Assembly: GCA_002049455.2 (NCBI GenBank)
Contig: KV918999.1
Location: 59,993-123,992 of the forward strand
Reading direction: 5' to 3'
Source of the DNA: Porphyra umbilicalis
Lineage: Eukaryota > Rhodophyta > Bangiophyceae > Bangiales > Bangiaceae
DNA: 64,000 bases
This document shows positions 1 through 11,428 of the stretch, one piece after another. The first letter of the stretch is position 1. Each line of letters starts with the position of its first letter. Both the position numbers and the translations under genes were made by a program. A model generated the notes under the pieces. It searched no databases, was not told where the DNA came from, and saw nothing but the letters and a program-made list of their open reading frames with translations.

Positions 1-654
1 GCGGAGAATTTGACGGCCGTCGTCGAGTCGAAGTAGACGGCGCCGGCGAGGTACTGGGAGTGTACGCAATCATGGAGAGTGTGACAAATCACGGGGCCCC
101 CTTACAGCGGCGATTCCGATGTGTTCGAGCGAGATTTCGTGGACTTACGACTGAACGGAGCGCTTCAACAGGCTCTTTACAAGAAATAAAAGAGACAAAA
201 GTCACCATGAGCGTCGCTGATTCGGCGATGTCAAGGGCTCATGAGACTGCCTGACGTCTCCCGCTGCGGTTGCACTCGGTTCTGCGTCGCACTCATCCGT
301 ATTGCGTGCTTCACGGACACAGACGTGCTGTTCATGTGACTGCATGAGCACGCCGACGTCCTTCTGTCTCGTTCTCAACACGACAGAAGCCAGCCTCCCC
401 AGGCGGTCGGCTGGCCCCAGTTCAGAGGAGAGACAGACGCGCCTCCCGTTCCTCTGAGGCCCGACTGCTGGAGTCCAGTTGGCTCGACAAGGCGCAGGTG
501 GAACCCCATGTCATCCGCCGTTGTGGCCACGACCGTCGTCTCCGCTCCAGCGAGTGCCGCAGTTTTCCTTCCTTTCCCTCCCCTCCCTTGCCTCCTCTCA
601 CTTCCCCACCCACCTGCGTGAGGCGCACACTCATTGCCCTGTGCTGTTGGACAC

Positions 655-940
655 CATGGCTCCAGGCGGCCAGCACACTGAAGGCCGTGGGCAGCCCGTC
701 ATGGCCCAGCCTACCCGTGGTCTCACCAAAGACCAGGAGGTACTGCTGGACAGCTGGCTGCCTCTACTGCGCGCTCGTGAGATGGCGGTGAGACAGGCGG
801 CGCGGCAGCTGGGCTGCTCTGAGGGCCTCGTCGCGCGCGCTCGGGACGGATCCGCCGAGGCGGGGTCCGCCGGTCTGTCGGCAAAGCCACTCTCAGCGCC
901 GGCCGAAAGGGCCAATAAGAAGCCTAGAATCGCCGGCTGA
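655..940 (+). CDS. Hypothetical small basic protein
   Basis: An open frame of about 94 residues from the ATG at 655; an upstream in-frame ATG at 479 would lengthen it to 153. I recognise no family. The middle, around LLDSWLPLLRAREMAVRQAA, could form amphipathic helices and is followed by QLGCSEGLVARAR, which looks a little like a helix-turn-helix. The C-terminus ends in a basic KKPRIAG. The preceding 600 bases hold only short chance frames. It may be a remnant of a transposon gene or a chance ORF; codon use alone does not settle it. Confidence 0.25.
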
Positions 941-1282
941 CAGTCGTCATGAATACAACCGATTGTGCTTCCTCAGATAGCAAGACGCGAGACGGACATC
1001 GACGGCCGCGACACGACTGTGCCTTGTTGTTTTTTGCTACCTCTTTCACAGATGAACAAGCAACTCAGGGGCATTCTCCCTATGTGTTTTTTTCTTGCAT
1101 GGCGCTTGTTGGCGCTTCTCTACTGCCAGATAGCTCCTCAAAAGCATGCAGGATTCGAGCCATCCCCAGTACCCCCCCTGATATATCAGGGGAGGGACGC
1201 CGGCGGGGGGGGGGGGGGGGGGGGCAGCGGCGGCAAAGCGGCGCGCCGCCCGCCGCACCCAACGTCCTCCCCATGGTCGTCA

Positions 1283-2455
1283 TGGTGGGCGCGCCCGCCG
1301 CCGTCGCCGCGCCTGCCGCGCCCGCCGCGCCCGCAGCGCCCGCCGCGCCCGCCGCGCCCGCCGCGCCCGCCGCGCCCGCGCCGGTCGGGGCCGACGCCCC
1401 CCCGGGCCCCCCCCGCAACGCGTCGAGCGCCCCACCGACGCGCGCGAGCAAGAGGGCGACCATGCACCGCCCATCGGCGGCCGCGTTCAAGCCGCCCGCT
1501 GCCCGCGGGACTCCATGTCGAAAAAGAGCTTGACGGGCACGCCCGCGGGGATACCCTCGTCCACGTGCGGCGGCGGCGGCGGCGGCAGCGGCGCCGCCGC
1601 CACCACTGTGGGGGGAAGCCCACCGCGGCCGGCGGCGACGGCCGGCGGCGGCTGCCGAGGCGGCGGCGGCGCCCAAAGGGCAGCCCCGAGGCGCGGGGCG
1701 TAGCGCTTCCACACCGTCTCCCGCGTGCACACCACGTACCGGCGGCGGCCGTCGGCGCCCTTTTCCACCGCAAAGAGCACCGTCTCGTCCTCGTCGTCGG
1801 TCGGGTCGGCGGCGGCGGGGGCGGCGGCGGCGCCGGCGGCGGTGGCGGCGGCAGCGGCGGCGCTGGCCGCGCTCGTCACAGTGGCCGCCGCGGCGGCAGC
1901 GGCGGCGGCATTGGCGGTAGCGGCGGCGGCGGCGGTGGCGGTGGTACCCCCGGTGCGCCGCCGCTGTGGCGGTGGCGGCGCGCCCCCCCCCCCCCCCCGC
2001 CGTCGGCGGGTGGCGCGGCCGCCGGCGCGGCCGCGGCGCGGCGCCCGCAGCGGCATTGGCAGACGCTGCCGCGGCGGCGGCAGCCGCCTGCGTCGGAAAC
2101 GGGCGGATGCGCCGCGTCTGGCCGCCCGCCAGCGACGCCGTGACGGCGGCGCGGGCGGCGCCGTCGCAGAGGGCGGGGGGGATCCACCCGCGGTGGCGCG
2201 CGTCGGGGGGGGGGGGGGGGGGGGGTAAAACGTGGTGGGGACCGTGGGGGGGGGGGAGGGGGGGGAGGGGGGGGGGGGGGCATGGCACCCTCGAGCGCCA
2301 CCGGTCGGTCGGCGTCGGTCGGCGTCGGTCGGGGTGACGGGGGGGAGGGGGCGCCCGCGGCGGGGGGCAGCGGGGGCGGGCGCCGCGACCGGAGCGGTCG
2401 GCGTTTGACGCCCATCATGGGCGTACCAGGATGATCCTGGGTTGTGGCCGCCCAC
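1283..2455 (-). pseudogene. PRIMPOL: PrimPol-like (archaeo-eukaryotic primase) N-terminal fragment
   Basis: Read on the minus strand, three segments occur in the order and spacing of the N-terminal catalytic region of eukaryotic PrimPol, a primase-polymerase that reprimes stalled forks. At about 1810-1695: VLFAVEKGADGRRRYVV then ETVWKRY. At about 1575-1510: IPAGVPVKLFFDME, where FDME matches the DxE metal-binding motif I. At about 1490-1405: NAAADGRCMVALLLARVG. Motif I and the last segment lie in different frames, so there is a one-base shift near 1495-1510. Downstream the similarity stops at a GCGCCCGCC tandem array (about 1306-1380). None of motifs II-III or the zinc-binding domain is visible before the window edge. 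Upstream sequence to 2455 is Pro/Ala/Arg low complexity with no certain start codon. It could be a truncated gene copy or the first exon of a gene whose rest lies outside the window. Confidence 0.55.
1306..1382. repeat. GCGCCCGCC microsatellite
   Basis: Imperfect 9-base units of the form GCGCCCGCC repeated about eight times. It marks the point where PrimPol similarity ends on the minus strand and encodes an AAG run there. A 20-base G homopolymer lies just beyond it at 1205-1224. Confidence 0.8.
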
Positions 2456-3552
2456 GTTTCACACTCAATCAACGCGGATGCACCGGGGTTTGTGCCATCC
2501 TCGCGCCGCTCGCGCGGGGGCGTCCGTCTGTCTCCCCCCGCGGCGCCCGAGTCTCTGCCTTCTGCCGCCTCTCCCCCCCCCCGCTACCCTTCCTCCCCCC
2601 CCCGGTTTTCCGTCCCTTTTCTACTCGACCCGCTCCCAATGTCGTGCCGCCGCTGCCCATTGTTGGCCGCGCGCACGCTGCATCGGCGGCGTTGGTGCGC
2701 GTCTCGCCGTGGGCGGCCGCGGGGGGGAGGGCGGGGGGGGGGCACCAGCGGCTGCCGCCGTGCCCTCGGCACCTGCTGCCAAGGACAGCGACGCGATGGT
2801 CCACCGTCACCAGACCCTGTCGCAGGTGTGGCAGCGCCGCGCCCGACAGAGGCGGCCCCCCACCCCGCCGTTCAACGCGCTTGCGGGCGACCGACCGGCG
2901 GCGGGGATGCCGGCGGCGGCGGCGGTGGGGGGCGTGGCGCGGGCCTGCCCCCACCCGTCTGCGCGTCTCGGTCGGGGATGTTGCGTCGCTCGTTCCGCAC
3001 CGCAGCCCGCAGCGAGCCTTGACGACGGGCGGGCGGGCGGGCGCACCGCCGGGCGGGCGCGGCACGCGGCGCGGCACGCGCTGGTGCCCGTCGCCACGCC
3101 GCCCGCCGGGTGCGGCGCGACGGCGGCGGTGGACTCGGGGTGCCGCACGGCTGCCGGCGTGCCCGCGGCGCGCGGGACGGGCAGGCGCGGCGGGGGCGGG
3201 CGAGGCGCCCCCTGCGCGGGGCGGCAGCGCCGCGCCTGCGCCGCCCGCCCGCCGTGCGCGCCCGCGCGCGCCCCCGCTGGTGCGCGTCGCGGGCAACGCC
3301 AACGGCAATGGCGAGACGTGCGCGCACTCGGTCGGCCACGCCCCGCACGCCGTGCGCGTCGCCGCGGTCGCCGCTGCCGCGGCGCACGTGGTACCGGCGG
3401 GGGCGGTGCGGGGCACCGACCATGTGGGCGGAGCAAAAAAACAAAAAGGGGGCGGCCGTGGTGGCCAGTCACAGTCACATACCAAACGTCCCCACCAAAC
3501 CGCTCGATGCGTCCGCCAGCAGCCGTCGGGGGGCGGCTGCACGCCTCTCTCT

Positions 3553-6500
3553 CTAGGCGCCCGCGCCGCCGTCCCCCCCCGCCCCCCCATTGCCCGCCAC
3601 ACTGGGCCCAAAGCCGACCATCGCCGGCGTGACGACCACGTCGGCGCCCCCCCCCCCGGCGCCGCCCCCCCCCCTCCAGCGCCCGCCCGCGTCGCGGCGG
3701 CGCCACGGCGCCCCGCCCCCCCGTTGCGGGGTGCACCCGCAGACGCGGCGCCGCCGGCCCCCCCCGCGCCGCCCGCCCCGCCGCCGGCGCCGCTGCCGCC
3801 GGCGCCGCCGACGCCGCCGCGGCCAGCGGCGGCGCCGCTCGGCGCGCCGCCCCGCCCGCCGGCACCGCCGGCGCCGCCAGCCCCGGCCGCCGCCGTCGCC
3901 ACGCCGCCGCCGTCACTCGGGCCACCGACGCCGCCGACGCCGCCCGCGCCGCCGCCGCCGCCATTCCACCCCGAGCCGCCGGTGCCGCCGCGGCCGCCGC
4001 GGCCGCCGGGGCCCGCAAAGGGGCCCGCGCCACCGCCACCGCCGGCGCCCCCGTCACCGCCGAGGCCCGCGCCGGCGCCGTTGCCACCGCGGCCGCCGGC
4101 GCCGCCGGCGCCGCCCACGCCCGTGCGGCGGCCCAAGGCGGCCGCCGATAAAAGTGGGGGGGCGCCGCCCCCAAACGTCACGGTCGGGGGGGGCCCGCCG
4201 CTGTGCCGCCGGGCGTTGAAAACGGGAAGCCGACCGCCCCCGCCCCCGCCGCCGCCGGCAACGTGGGCGGCGCGCTCAGTGACGGCAACATCGGCAGAGA
4301 CGAAAACGGGGAGCTTCCCATCCCCATCGTCATGGTCTGGGGGCCACCCGCCGGCGACACCAACGACACGGGCACGGGCAGAGTTGGGGAACCCCCCACG
4401 GGTAGCGCCGACGACGGCGCGCCCGCGCCCATGATGATTGTGGTGCGCCCACCGTTGCGCGGGGCCGCCGACGATGCGGACAGCGGGGAGCCGCCGCCGC
4501 CGCCGCCGCCGCCGGTGTCGGCGACTGAGCCGCCCCCCCCCCCACCGCCCGCACCGCCCGCACCGCCAGCCCCCCCCCGACCCGCGCCTGACCCCGACCC
4601 CGTGTTGCCCCCCGCCCCGCCGGCGCCACCGTCCGCCCCGTTGGGTCCGTCGCCGCCATTCCCCCCATCCCCGCCCGCCGCGCCAGCAGTGCCGTCTGGG
4701 CCGTCGCCGCCGCTGCCGCCGTCGCCACCCGCCCCCCCGTCGCCACCGTCCATCCCCGAGCCACCATTGCCGCCCGACCCGGCCGACCCGCCAGAGCCCC
4801 CCCGGGTCCGCTGCCGCCGCGGCCGCCACCCCCGCCGCCACCTCCGTCGCCGGCACCATTGCCGCTGCCGCCATTACCGCCCGTGCCGCCGAGGCCGCCA
4901 GCCCCTCCGCCATCGCCATTGCCGCCGTCGCCGCCGACACCACCGTCGCCCCCAACGCCCGCGGGGATGTCCATCGGGCCCTCGGCGGTGCCCGTCCCGC
5001 CCGTCCCGCCGCCGCCACCGTTGCCGCCAGGCCCCGCGCCGGCGCCGTCACCGCCGTCGCCGCCACCTCCCCCAGACCCGCCGTCCCCGCCATTGGGACC
5101 CCCGCCGCCCGCGGCACCGTCACCGCCGTTGCCACCGTCACCCGAGTCATTGCCAAAGCCGCCTGCCCCGCCATTGCCGCCCGCGCCGCCCGCACCAGAG
5201 CGGTCCCCATCTCCCCCGCCGCCACCGTCGCCGCCATTGCCGCCACCGCCGGCGGGGTGTCATTGGCCGTGGCTGGATCGCCGTCGCCGCCAACGCCGCC
5301 ATTGCCCCCACTCCCGCCACCGCCCGAATTGTCGCCGCCGCCACCGGACCCAGCGTCGCCCCCGTTGCCGCCGTCGCCCCCAAACGGCCCCGCGCCGCCG
5401 GTACCACCATCGCCACCGGCACCCGCGTCGCCCGCTTCATTGCCCGAGCCACCATTGCCGCCGTCGCCGCCATTGCCACCGGCGCCCGCACCCTCCCCGT
5501 CACCCGCGTCACCACCCGCACCGCCGTCGCCACCGGCGCCTGCGGGCGCCATTGGCCCGCCACCGAGGGTGCCGGCGCCACCATTGCCGGCGCCGCCTCC
5601 ATTGCCACCGCCGCCGGCGCCCATGCCCGAGCCGCCGTCACCACCGCTACCGCCGCCCCCACCACCGCCACCACCAGGACCGGCTCCGCCCGAGCCGGCG
5701 TCGCCGCCCTTTCCACCACTGCCCGCGTCGGGCCCGTCGCCCCCGTCGCCGCCGGCGCCGCCGGAACCGCCGAGGCCGCCGTCTGGCCCCGGCCCGCCAA
5801 CGGCCGCGTCCCCGCCCGGCCCGCCATCGCCCGATCCGTTGCCCGCCCCCGCGTCGCCGCCGTTGCCGCCGACGCCACCGTCGCCGGCATTCATCCCATC
5901 CCCGCCGCCAGCGCCGTCACCGCCATTGCCGCCTTGGCCCGCCCGCGTCTCATTGTCGGTCGCTGGGTCGCCGTCGCCGCCAGCACCACCGGCACCGCCC
6001 GAGCCGCCGTTACCGGCAAGGGTCCCCGTCCCCCCGCCAGCACCATCGCCACCATCACCGCCACGACCCCCAAACGGTCCACCACCACCAACACCGCCGG
6101 CGCCGCCGGCGCCAGCGTCACCCGCATCGTTCCCGCCGCCACCATTGCCACCGTCTCCACCATTGCCGCCGCCGCCCGATGACGGGCCGTCGCCGGCACT
6201 CCCACCGTCTCCACCGTCCCCCCCGGCCCCCGCTGGCTCGATGCCGTCGGGCACCCCGTCGCCGCCAACGCCGCCATTGCCACCCTTGCCGCCGCCCCCT
6301 GAATCATCTCCGTCGCCGCCGTCCCCCCCCGACCCGGCAGAGCCGCCGTCGCCCCCCCCTGGACCCGCGCCGCCGACGCCCGCATCGCCGCCATTCCCTC
6401 CCCCCCCCGCGGTGTTGCCCGAACCGCCGTCACCCCCACCCCCACCGGCGCCCCCGTCGCCACCGTCGTCCCCGCCGCCGCCGCCGGCGCCGTCACCACC

Positions 6501-7745
6501 TTCCCCGCCACCACCAGCGCGAATGCCGTCCCCGCCATTGCCTCCTTCCCCACCGGGCCCGCCGTTGCCGGCACTCATCCCGTCCGATCCGCCAATGCCG
6601 CCCGCACCGCCAGACCCGCCGTCACCGCCCGTCGCGTCGGAGTTTGGCGCATCCGGATCCCCCGCGCCTGCGTTGCCGCCATCTCCACCGGCGCCGCCCA
6701 CGCCCGACCCATTGCCCGTGCCACCATTACCACCGGGCCCGCCGTCCCCCCCGTCGCCCCCAAATGGACCCGTCCCACCGGCGCCGCCCGACCCGGCCGG
6801 CCCTCCATCAGCGGCGCCATTCAGGTTTCCCCCATTCCCGGCAATGCCGCTGTCTCCCCCGTCGCCGCCGCCCGACATGCTGCCCCCTCGCCCGCCGTCA
6901 CCGCCAGCACCTCCGGAGCCCGCGGGGATGCCGGTCTCTCCCGACGTGGAGCCGTCACCGCCATTGCCACCGCGGGAGCCGTCCCCCCCCGCGCCGGCCA
7001 AGTTCCCGCCGGCCGCCGACCCCCCAATGCCACCGTCGCCGCCCGGTCCACCATCGCCGCCCTGGGGGCTGCCGCCGCCGTTACCGCCATCGGCACCGTC
7101 CCCCCCCGGTCCGCCCGACGCGCCCTCCCCAGCGGGCGCACCGTCCCCTGCGGCCCCGCCGTCGCCCCCTGTGTCTCCGTCACCCGGGTTGCCCCGCTCC
7201 CCATCCTGCCCCGCTGCCGCTCGCCCCACACGGGTGCCTGTTGCACGGCACGCCGCCGCCGCCGCCGCCGTGGACGACGGCGGCGGTGCAGCCGGCGTCA
7301 GCAGCGCGAGCAAGTCCGCGTCCCCGCGGACGACCACCGCCTCCGGGGCGCCCGCCAGCCGGGCCGCCTTGACAGTTTCTACATCGCCCGGCACATTGTC
7401 ATCACACAGCCGTGCGCATGTACGGGTGGTGGTTGGTGGCGCAGCACAGTCGTTGCCTGTTGCCCGCGCGCACCTGCCGTCGGCAGTGACCAGGCGCGCG
7501 TCGGGAGATGTGCATGACGCCGTTTCCCCGAGCGCACAGCCACTCCCCACCACCGTTGTGAGAGGACACGCGTACTCAGTGATGCAAAAGGAGGCGCCGC
7601 CGGCAACGTCGTCGATGGTCACCTGCCGCGTGACGCCGGGGAGCAGCCGGTGGAGGCGGGAAACAAGCGGCGCGCCCCGCACAGCGTGCGCCAATACGAC
7701 CACGGCCGCGACCGTTGCCGTCGTTAGCAGCAACAGCCGCTGCAT
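3553..7745 (-). CDS. Giant secreted glycine-rich repeat protein
   Basis: Predicted extracellular or cell-wall structural protein of about 1,400 residues. The chosen start, ATG at 7745, begins [20 protein letters not shown], a clear signal peptide; the frame is also open 48 codons upstream. After it comes a Cys-containing domain (about residues 25-150, at least eight Cys), then more than 1,000 residues of [15 protein letters not shown] repeats with recurring [11 protein letters not shown] blocks. The repeat frame changes at about 5258, at C7 near 4796, at G8 near 4190 and at the C runs near 3650-3670. Following the repeat through each change ends at a TAG at 3553-3555 after a plausible tail, [15 protein letters not shown]. 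The consistent repeat and good termini suggest one gene with homopolymer errors or recent frameshifts. The plus-strand Pro-rich ORF across this region is its antisense shadow. Low-complexity Gly-rich families are hard to place; no specific function is claimed. Confidence 0.65.
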
Positions 7746-8206
7746 GGTGGGTGCGCGGGTGCGGGGGTGGCGCGGGGAAACGTTCGCAATAGGGGCGCGT
7801 CGCATCGCGGTCAACACGTCGTCGATGAATATGATGCCAGTGACATCGGTGAACATGGGTATGTGGGCGGATGCTTGCGCGACCGTCAACGCCTGCGTCG
7901 GTTGGCACCTGCGGCCTCCACATCGGCGTTGGGCCGGGGACGGCGGTCGACACTTTTAAGCCGCTGGGCACCTCCCCCAGGCGCGCACCCCGCTCACACT
8001 GGCCTCCTGACGTCACTAGCCGCGTGGCACCAGCGGGAATCTGGCAAGCGCACCAACTATGCTCCCTTCCCTCCCCTTTGCAGCGCCGACCAGGGTTCCG
8101 ACCGGCATGTCGCACCCACATCAATTGGATGCAAATGCGCCGTCCGTTCGCAGGCACCCAAACACGGTCACTGCACCGTCACAAGAACGACCGCCTGGAC
8201 GGGAGG

Positions 8207-8244
8207 CTGAACGGGAGTCCCGTTCAGGAGGTCCCTGAACGGGA
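8207..8244. repeat. CTGAACGGGA inverted plus direct repeat
   Basis: CTGAACGGGA at 8207-8216 is followed after one base by its exact inverse TCCCGTTCAG (8218-8227), and the forward copy recurs at 8235-8244. The first pair could form a near-perfect hairpin. Function unknown. Confidence 0.7.
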
Positions 8245-8487
8245 TGACTCTCGTGCAGCCTTCCATTCGCCGACGGGAGGCTGCAGGGGAGCAGCTATTG
8301 TCCTTGAGCCAACAGCTGAACAGTCCCAGAAGAGGCGACCTTTCCTGAAGCATGCCTGTCTTGCACAATCCAGAGTGCAGCCTCATCAAACGACCTGTAC
8401 TTACGCCCCGTCATAAATGTTACATGTAATTGTGACCATTTCTTAGTGAATCATACACTTTACGTTTCGAAGATCGTAAGGGTCTCA

Positions 8488-8559
8488 GATTTGGTGTGTA
8501 TCGGGCTGATTGCAGAGGTCCGAAAGAGCTCTTTGGCGACAATGTGGGAAACAGAGAAG
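8488..8559 (+). repeat. Dispersed repeat copy A
   Basis: The segment from GATTTGGTGTGTATCGGG through AAAGAGCTCTTTGG to ACAGAGAAG matches, in inverse orientation, the segment at about 37974-38052. The shared blocks are GATTTGGTGTGTA, TATCGGGC-GATTG, AAAGAGCTCTTT and AATGTGGG-ACAGAGA, with small indels between them. It is likely a short interspersed or MITE-like sequence; no terminal repeats were identified. Confidence 0.6.
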
Positions 8560-9656
8560 TATTAGCCAAAGAGCTCTCTCAGTTCAATGCGAGAGAGGTC
8601 GAACAATGCACTGTTCAGGTGTTTCGAAGAGTCCCCTGAGACCACTCTCTCAATTCCCTGAGAGAGCCGACATCTGCACCCCAAGCTTCGTTCAAACATT
8701 CAAAGAGCACGGCTACGCCCTCTCCCGGTGTCGTCGTCCTCCCGCCCCCGCCCGCCGACCTATCTAGTCACAGCCCCCACCACCCGCCTCGTGCACTTCA
8801 CACTATCACGCAACAACCATCACGCCGACAGCCACCGTCCCACCCCTCGCCCTGCCACACCCACTCTCACAGCGTCTCTCTCCTCCAACACCACACCTAC
8901 TCCTACCCCCATCTCGTCCAACACTGCCCACCCCTCGTCCACCCTTCTCCTTCACCCTTCCGGCGCCAAGCCCATCCCCGCCACCCCCCTCCACCACCAC
9001 CCTAATCACGGCCGAAGCCCCCGCTAGTAATCAAAAAGACAAAGTGGCTCATCGCCACCCTCACCGCGGGCGCCGCCACCATACCACAGCAACGTCGCCT
9101 CCCTTACATGGAGTAGACGAGTCCCACCAACGGCGGCGGCACAGACAGGAGACGCTACGGCGGCGTAAGCCGCACCCGCGACCATGAAGCCAGCGTCAGC
9201 GGGTGAGGGAGGGGGGCGAGGAAGGAGAGGAGGTCCAAACAAGAAGGGGCAGGCACGAGAACGGTGGGTCAGTGGGGGCGTGGTAGACACGGAGAGTGGC
9301 ATGGGTGTGACGGCGGTGAAGAATGCAGAGGTGCGCACGGTCGGCGGAGGTGGCGTGCACTTTGTACCCACACCTCCCCAGCCGCCACGTGCACGAAAGC
9401 CTTCGCGCCCCCGCACCGCCCAGCGGCCCAGACGAGGCACTATGGGGCGGCGGTCGACGACCGACGCACCAGTCTCAGCAGAGCACGCGTTGTTTTAATA
9501 ATCAAACAGAGTAATGTTAAGCTGCGAGGCGGAGGACTGTTTATGGGGGATTTGATGGGTCAGACTGGTGCCTTCAGCAATAAAGTACGCTCTCTTTGAG
9601 CAGGCCTCCACAGAGCCCGAAAATTGCCTGCCAAAGAGCTCTCTCCGAGTCTCTCA

Positions 9657-9680
9657 CACACCGAAGAGCTCTTCGGTGTG
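9657..9680. repeat. 24-bp perfect palindrome
   Basis: CACACCGAAGAG is followed immediately by its reverse complement CTCTTCGGTGTG. The GAGCTC centre and the nearby CCAAAGAGCTCTCTC (about 9630) echo motifs at 8519-8580 and 38000, so it may belong to the same dispersed repeat family. Confidence 0.75.
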
Positions 9681-10216
9681 GAAAAGACAGATGGGAGACT
9701 CAGAGTCGGGCCCTTACGATGTCGACCACGTTTGGTGCCCGCGATGCGAAGGAGTGGGCAAAAATCATTGAGTTAATCGCTTTCGAAAAGCCACGCCCCG
9801 GTGGTTCAGTTCAACGCTAGCCATACGTACCCCGCGCTGGGACGACAGGCAACTGTCCCCATTTAGGGCGCCCCGCGCTGGGACGGCGCTCATCGTTGAC
9901 GACAGCCCGCTGCTGTTCGTTGCCACCGTCGTGGCGCCCATCCTCTTCGCGCTTTCGAGCATCAACCTCACAGTACGGGCGCGCATATCCCACTGGCCAC
10001 GTCCGATGGCCGGCGGCTCAGCAGCAGCGGTGGCCACTGCCCCGGCTGCCACCTCCGGGACATGTAGCGACGGAAGCGCAGGTATGCTGGATATGACCGC
10101 TTCCATTTAGGCGTAGCGTGTGTGTGTCAACGGTTCTCGGTGGACTCATCGCGTTGCGCTCATCGAACTACCCTTTGCGACACGATTCTGACGGACAGCT
10201 CTGATCTGTTGTTGAG

Positions 10217-11296
10217 TTGGAAATGGGGTTCGTGGCATGGACGATTGAGCTACTTGTAGGATCCCCGACGGAGCGCGATCTCACCCGCGCCCCGCTTTAT
10301 CTGTCGCCCAAGGAGGCAGTTGCGGAGCGCCCCGGACGGGCCAACGCGACGTGCGGTGCCGGTGGCTACAAAAAGACGACAGAGCACGGCAAAACCCACT
10401 ACTTTCCCAACTGCACAATGGTGGTTGGTAACGTGCAGTGCGTTGCTGCTCTGCCGAAAGGGCACGAGCTCTACACGGGAGCCAAATGTAGCGCTCGGAA
10501 GTGCCCGTGCAAAGATCTGTAAGTACTGCGCTTCTCTTTCTCTGAGCAGCCCACGAAAAGATTCCGCTGCTTGCTTTCGGGTAGGCCATGTTTCACGCGT
10601 GTTGCTTGTTTTTGCAGACACGAGCTGACACGCACGCTCCACACCAGTTCCATCGCTTTCCTCGCTTGCCACAAGTTGCGGTTTCTGTTTGCGCTTCCCA
10701 GGTTCACAAACTGTCTGAATCCCGGGCACACGCCCCTGACGATTGCGCTGAGCCCCCGTCTCTTCCAGCGCAAGATCACGCAGAACGGCGTTATCGTCAA
10801 GAAACGAAACAATAAGAAGCCGTCCGCCCGGTTTTATGTTTGCAGCCGGCAGGGCCAGGCGCTGTTTGAGTCGCAGCGACGGCAAGCCCTGGAAAACCAC
10901 CAGAGGGTGGACGATGCTCGCCAGGCTCACACGGCACGCCGGCAGTCTCTTGTGGTCAGCTTCGTTGGGACGTCCAATCCCGCTTCGGCGGCTGTGAACA
11001 CCCTTGTTGCTGTCGGCTCCGACGCAGCGGCGGTTTTTCCAATCAACGTTGACGCCACGCGTGAGTACGCAAGGTGTGCTGACGCTGGCCTGAGAGCGAC
11101 CGCCAGTGCTTTCGCTGGGGCCCTCACGGTAACGCTTGGCGGGCCCAGCGGGGTCACCACCGACGATGCCCCAGTGAGCGCTCTGGAGATTCTGAGCGGT
11201 CATCGGGCCGCAGCGGACAAGCACGCTGCTACTCGTCTGCGCGATGCTGCGCGAGCGCTGCAGGCACCCTCGGGCTCCATCCGCCTGTACGTTTAG
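10217..11296 (+). CDS. Uncharacterised two-exon protein, weak SET-like motif
   Basis: Exon 1 (10217-10518) and exon 2 (10618-11296) are joined by a 99-base intron with a strong GTAAGT donor and a TTGTTTTTGCAG acceptor. The joined frame is about 327 residues and reads through the splice in phase. Near residues 65-90, YFPNCTMVV then ALPKGHELYTG resembles the C-terminal SET-domain signature (NC, then an xGxEL..Y turn), and KCSARKCPCKD follows. The remainder (RFYVCSRQGQALFE, then Ala-rich helices) is unfamiliar. An upstream exon is possible. Downstream, another frame (11687-12046, one internal TGA at 11840) could be a 3' exon if a GTACGT donor at the end of exon 2 is used; the intervening sequence would contain the MITE at 11429. 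The SET assignment is only a pattern match. Confidence 0.5.
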
Positions 11297-11428
11297 CTTG
11301 TCTTTCGACTTACTTGTGCTCCTCACTTGCTTCGTCCTCATTCCTTCGGTCCACTAGGGAGCTGTGTGTGGCTTTTTATCGACTTCAGTGCCTCGTGATC
11401 AAGCTTGCAACCACGACACTGACTTGAT

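Larger units (their letters stand above)
7746..10216. other. Moderate-GC intergenic region with palindromes
   Basis: No convincing gene. The stretch holds several short inverted and dispersed repeats listed separately, including AAAGAGCTC-containing palindromes and a copy of a dispersed repeat at 8488-8559. A plus-strand frame at about 9880-10110 has a hydrophobic run (FVATVVAPILFAL) and could be an upstream exon of the gene at 10217, but no start or splice site settles it. The minus-strand frame 9440-9024 (138 codons) was considered and is not supported. Confidence 0.6.

Noticed and set aside
1150..1180. GGCTCGAATCC on the minus strand, resembling a tRNA B box
   Set aside because: Flanking bases do not form a T-stem and no A box or acceptor stem fits.
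4438..7959. Plus-strand 1,173-codon proline/serine-rich ORF
   Set aside because: It is the antisense of the GGDGG repeats; the minus strand has the signal peptide and Cys head.
9024..9440. Minus-strand 138-codon frame
   Set aside because: No similarity recognised and no supporting signals; an antisense frame of similar length is equally open.
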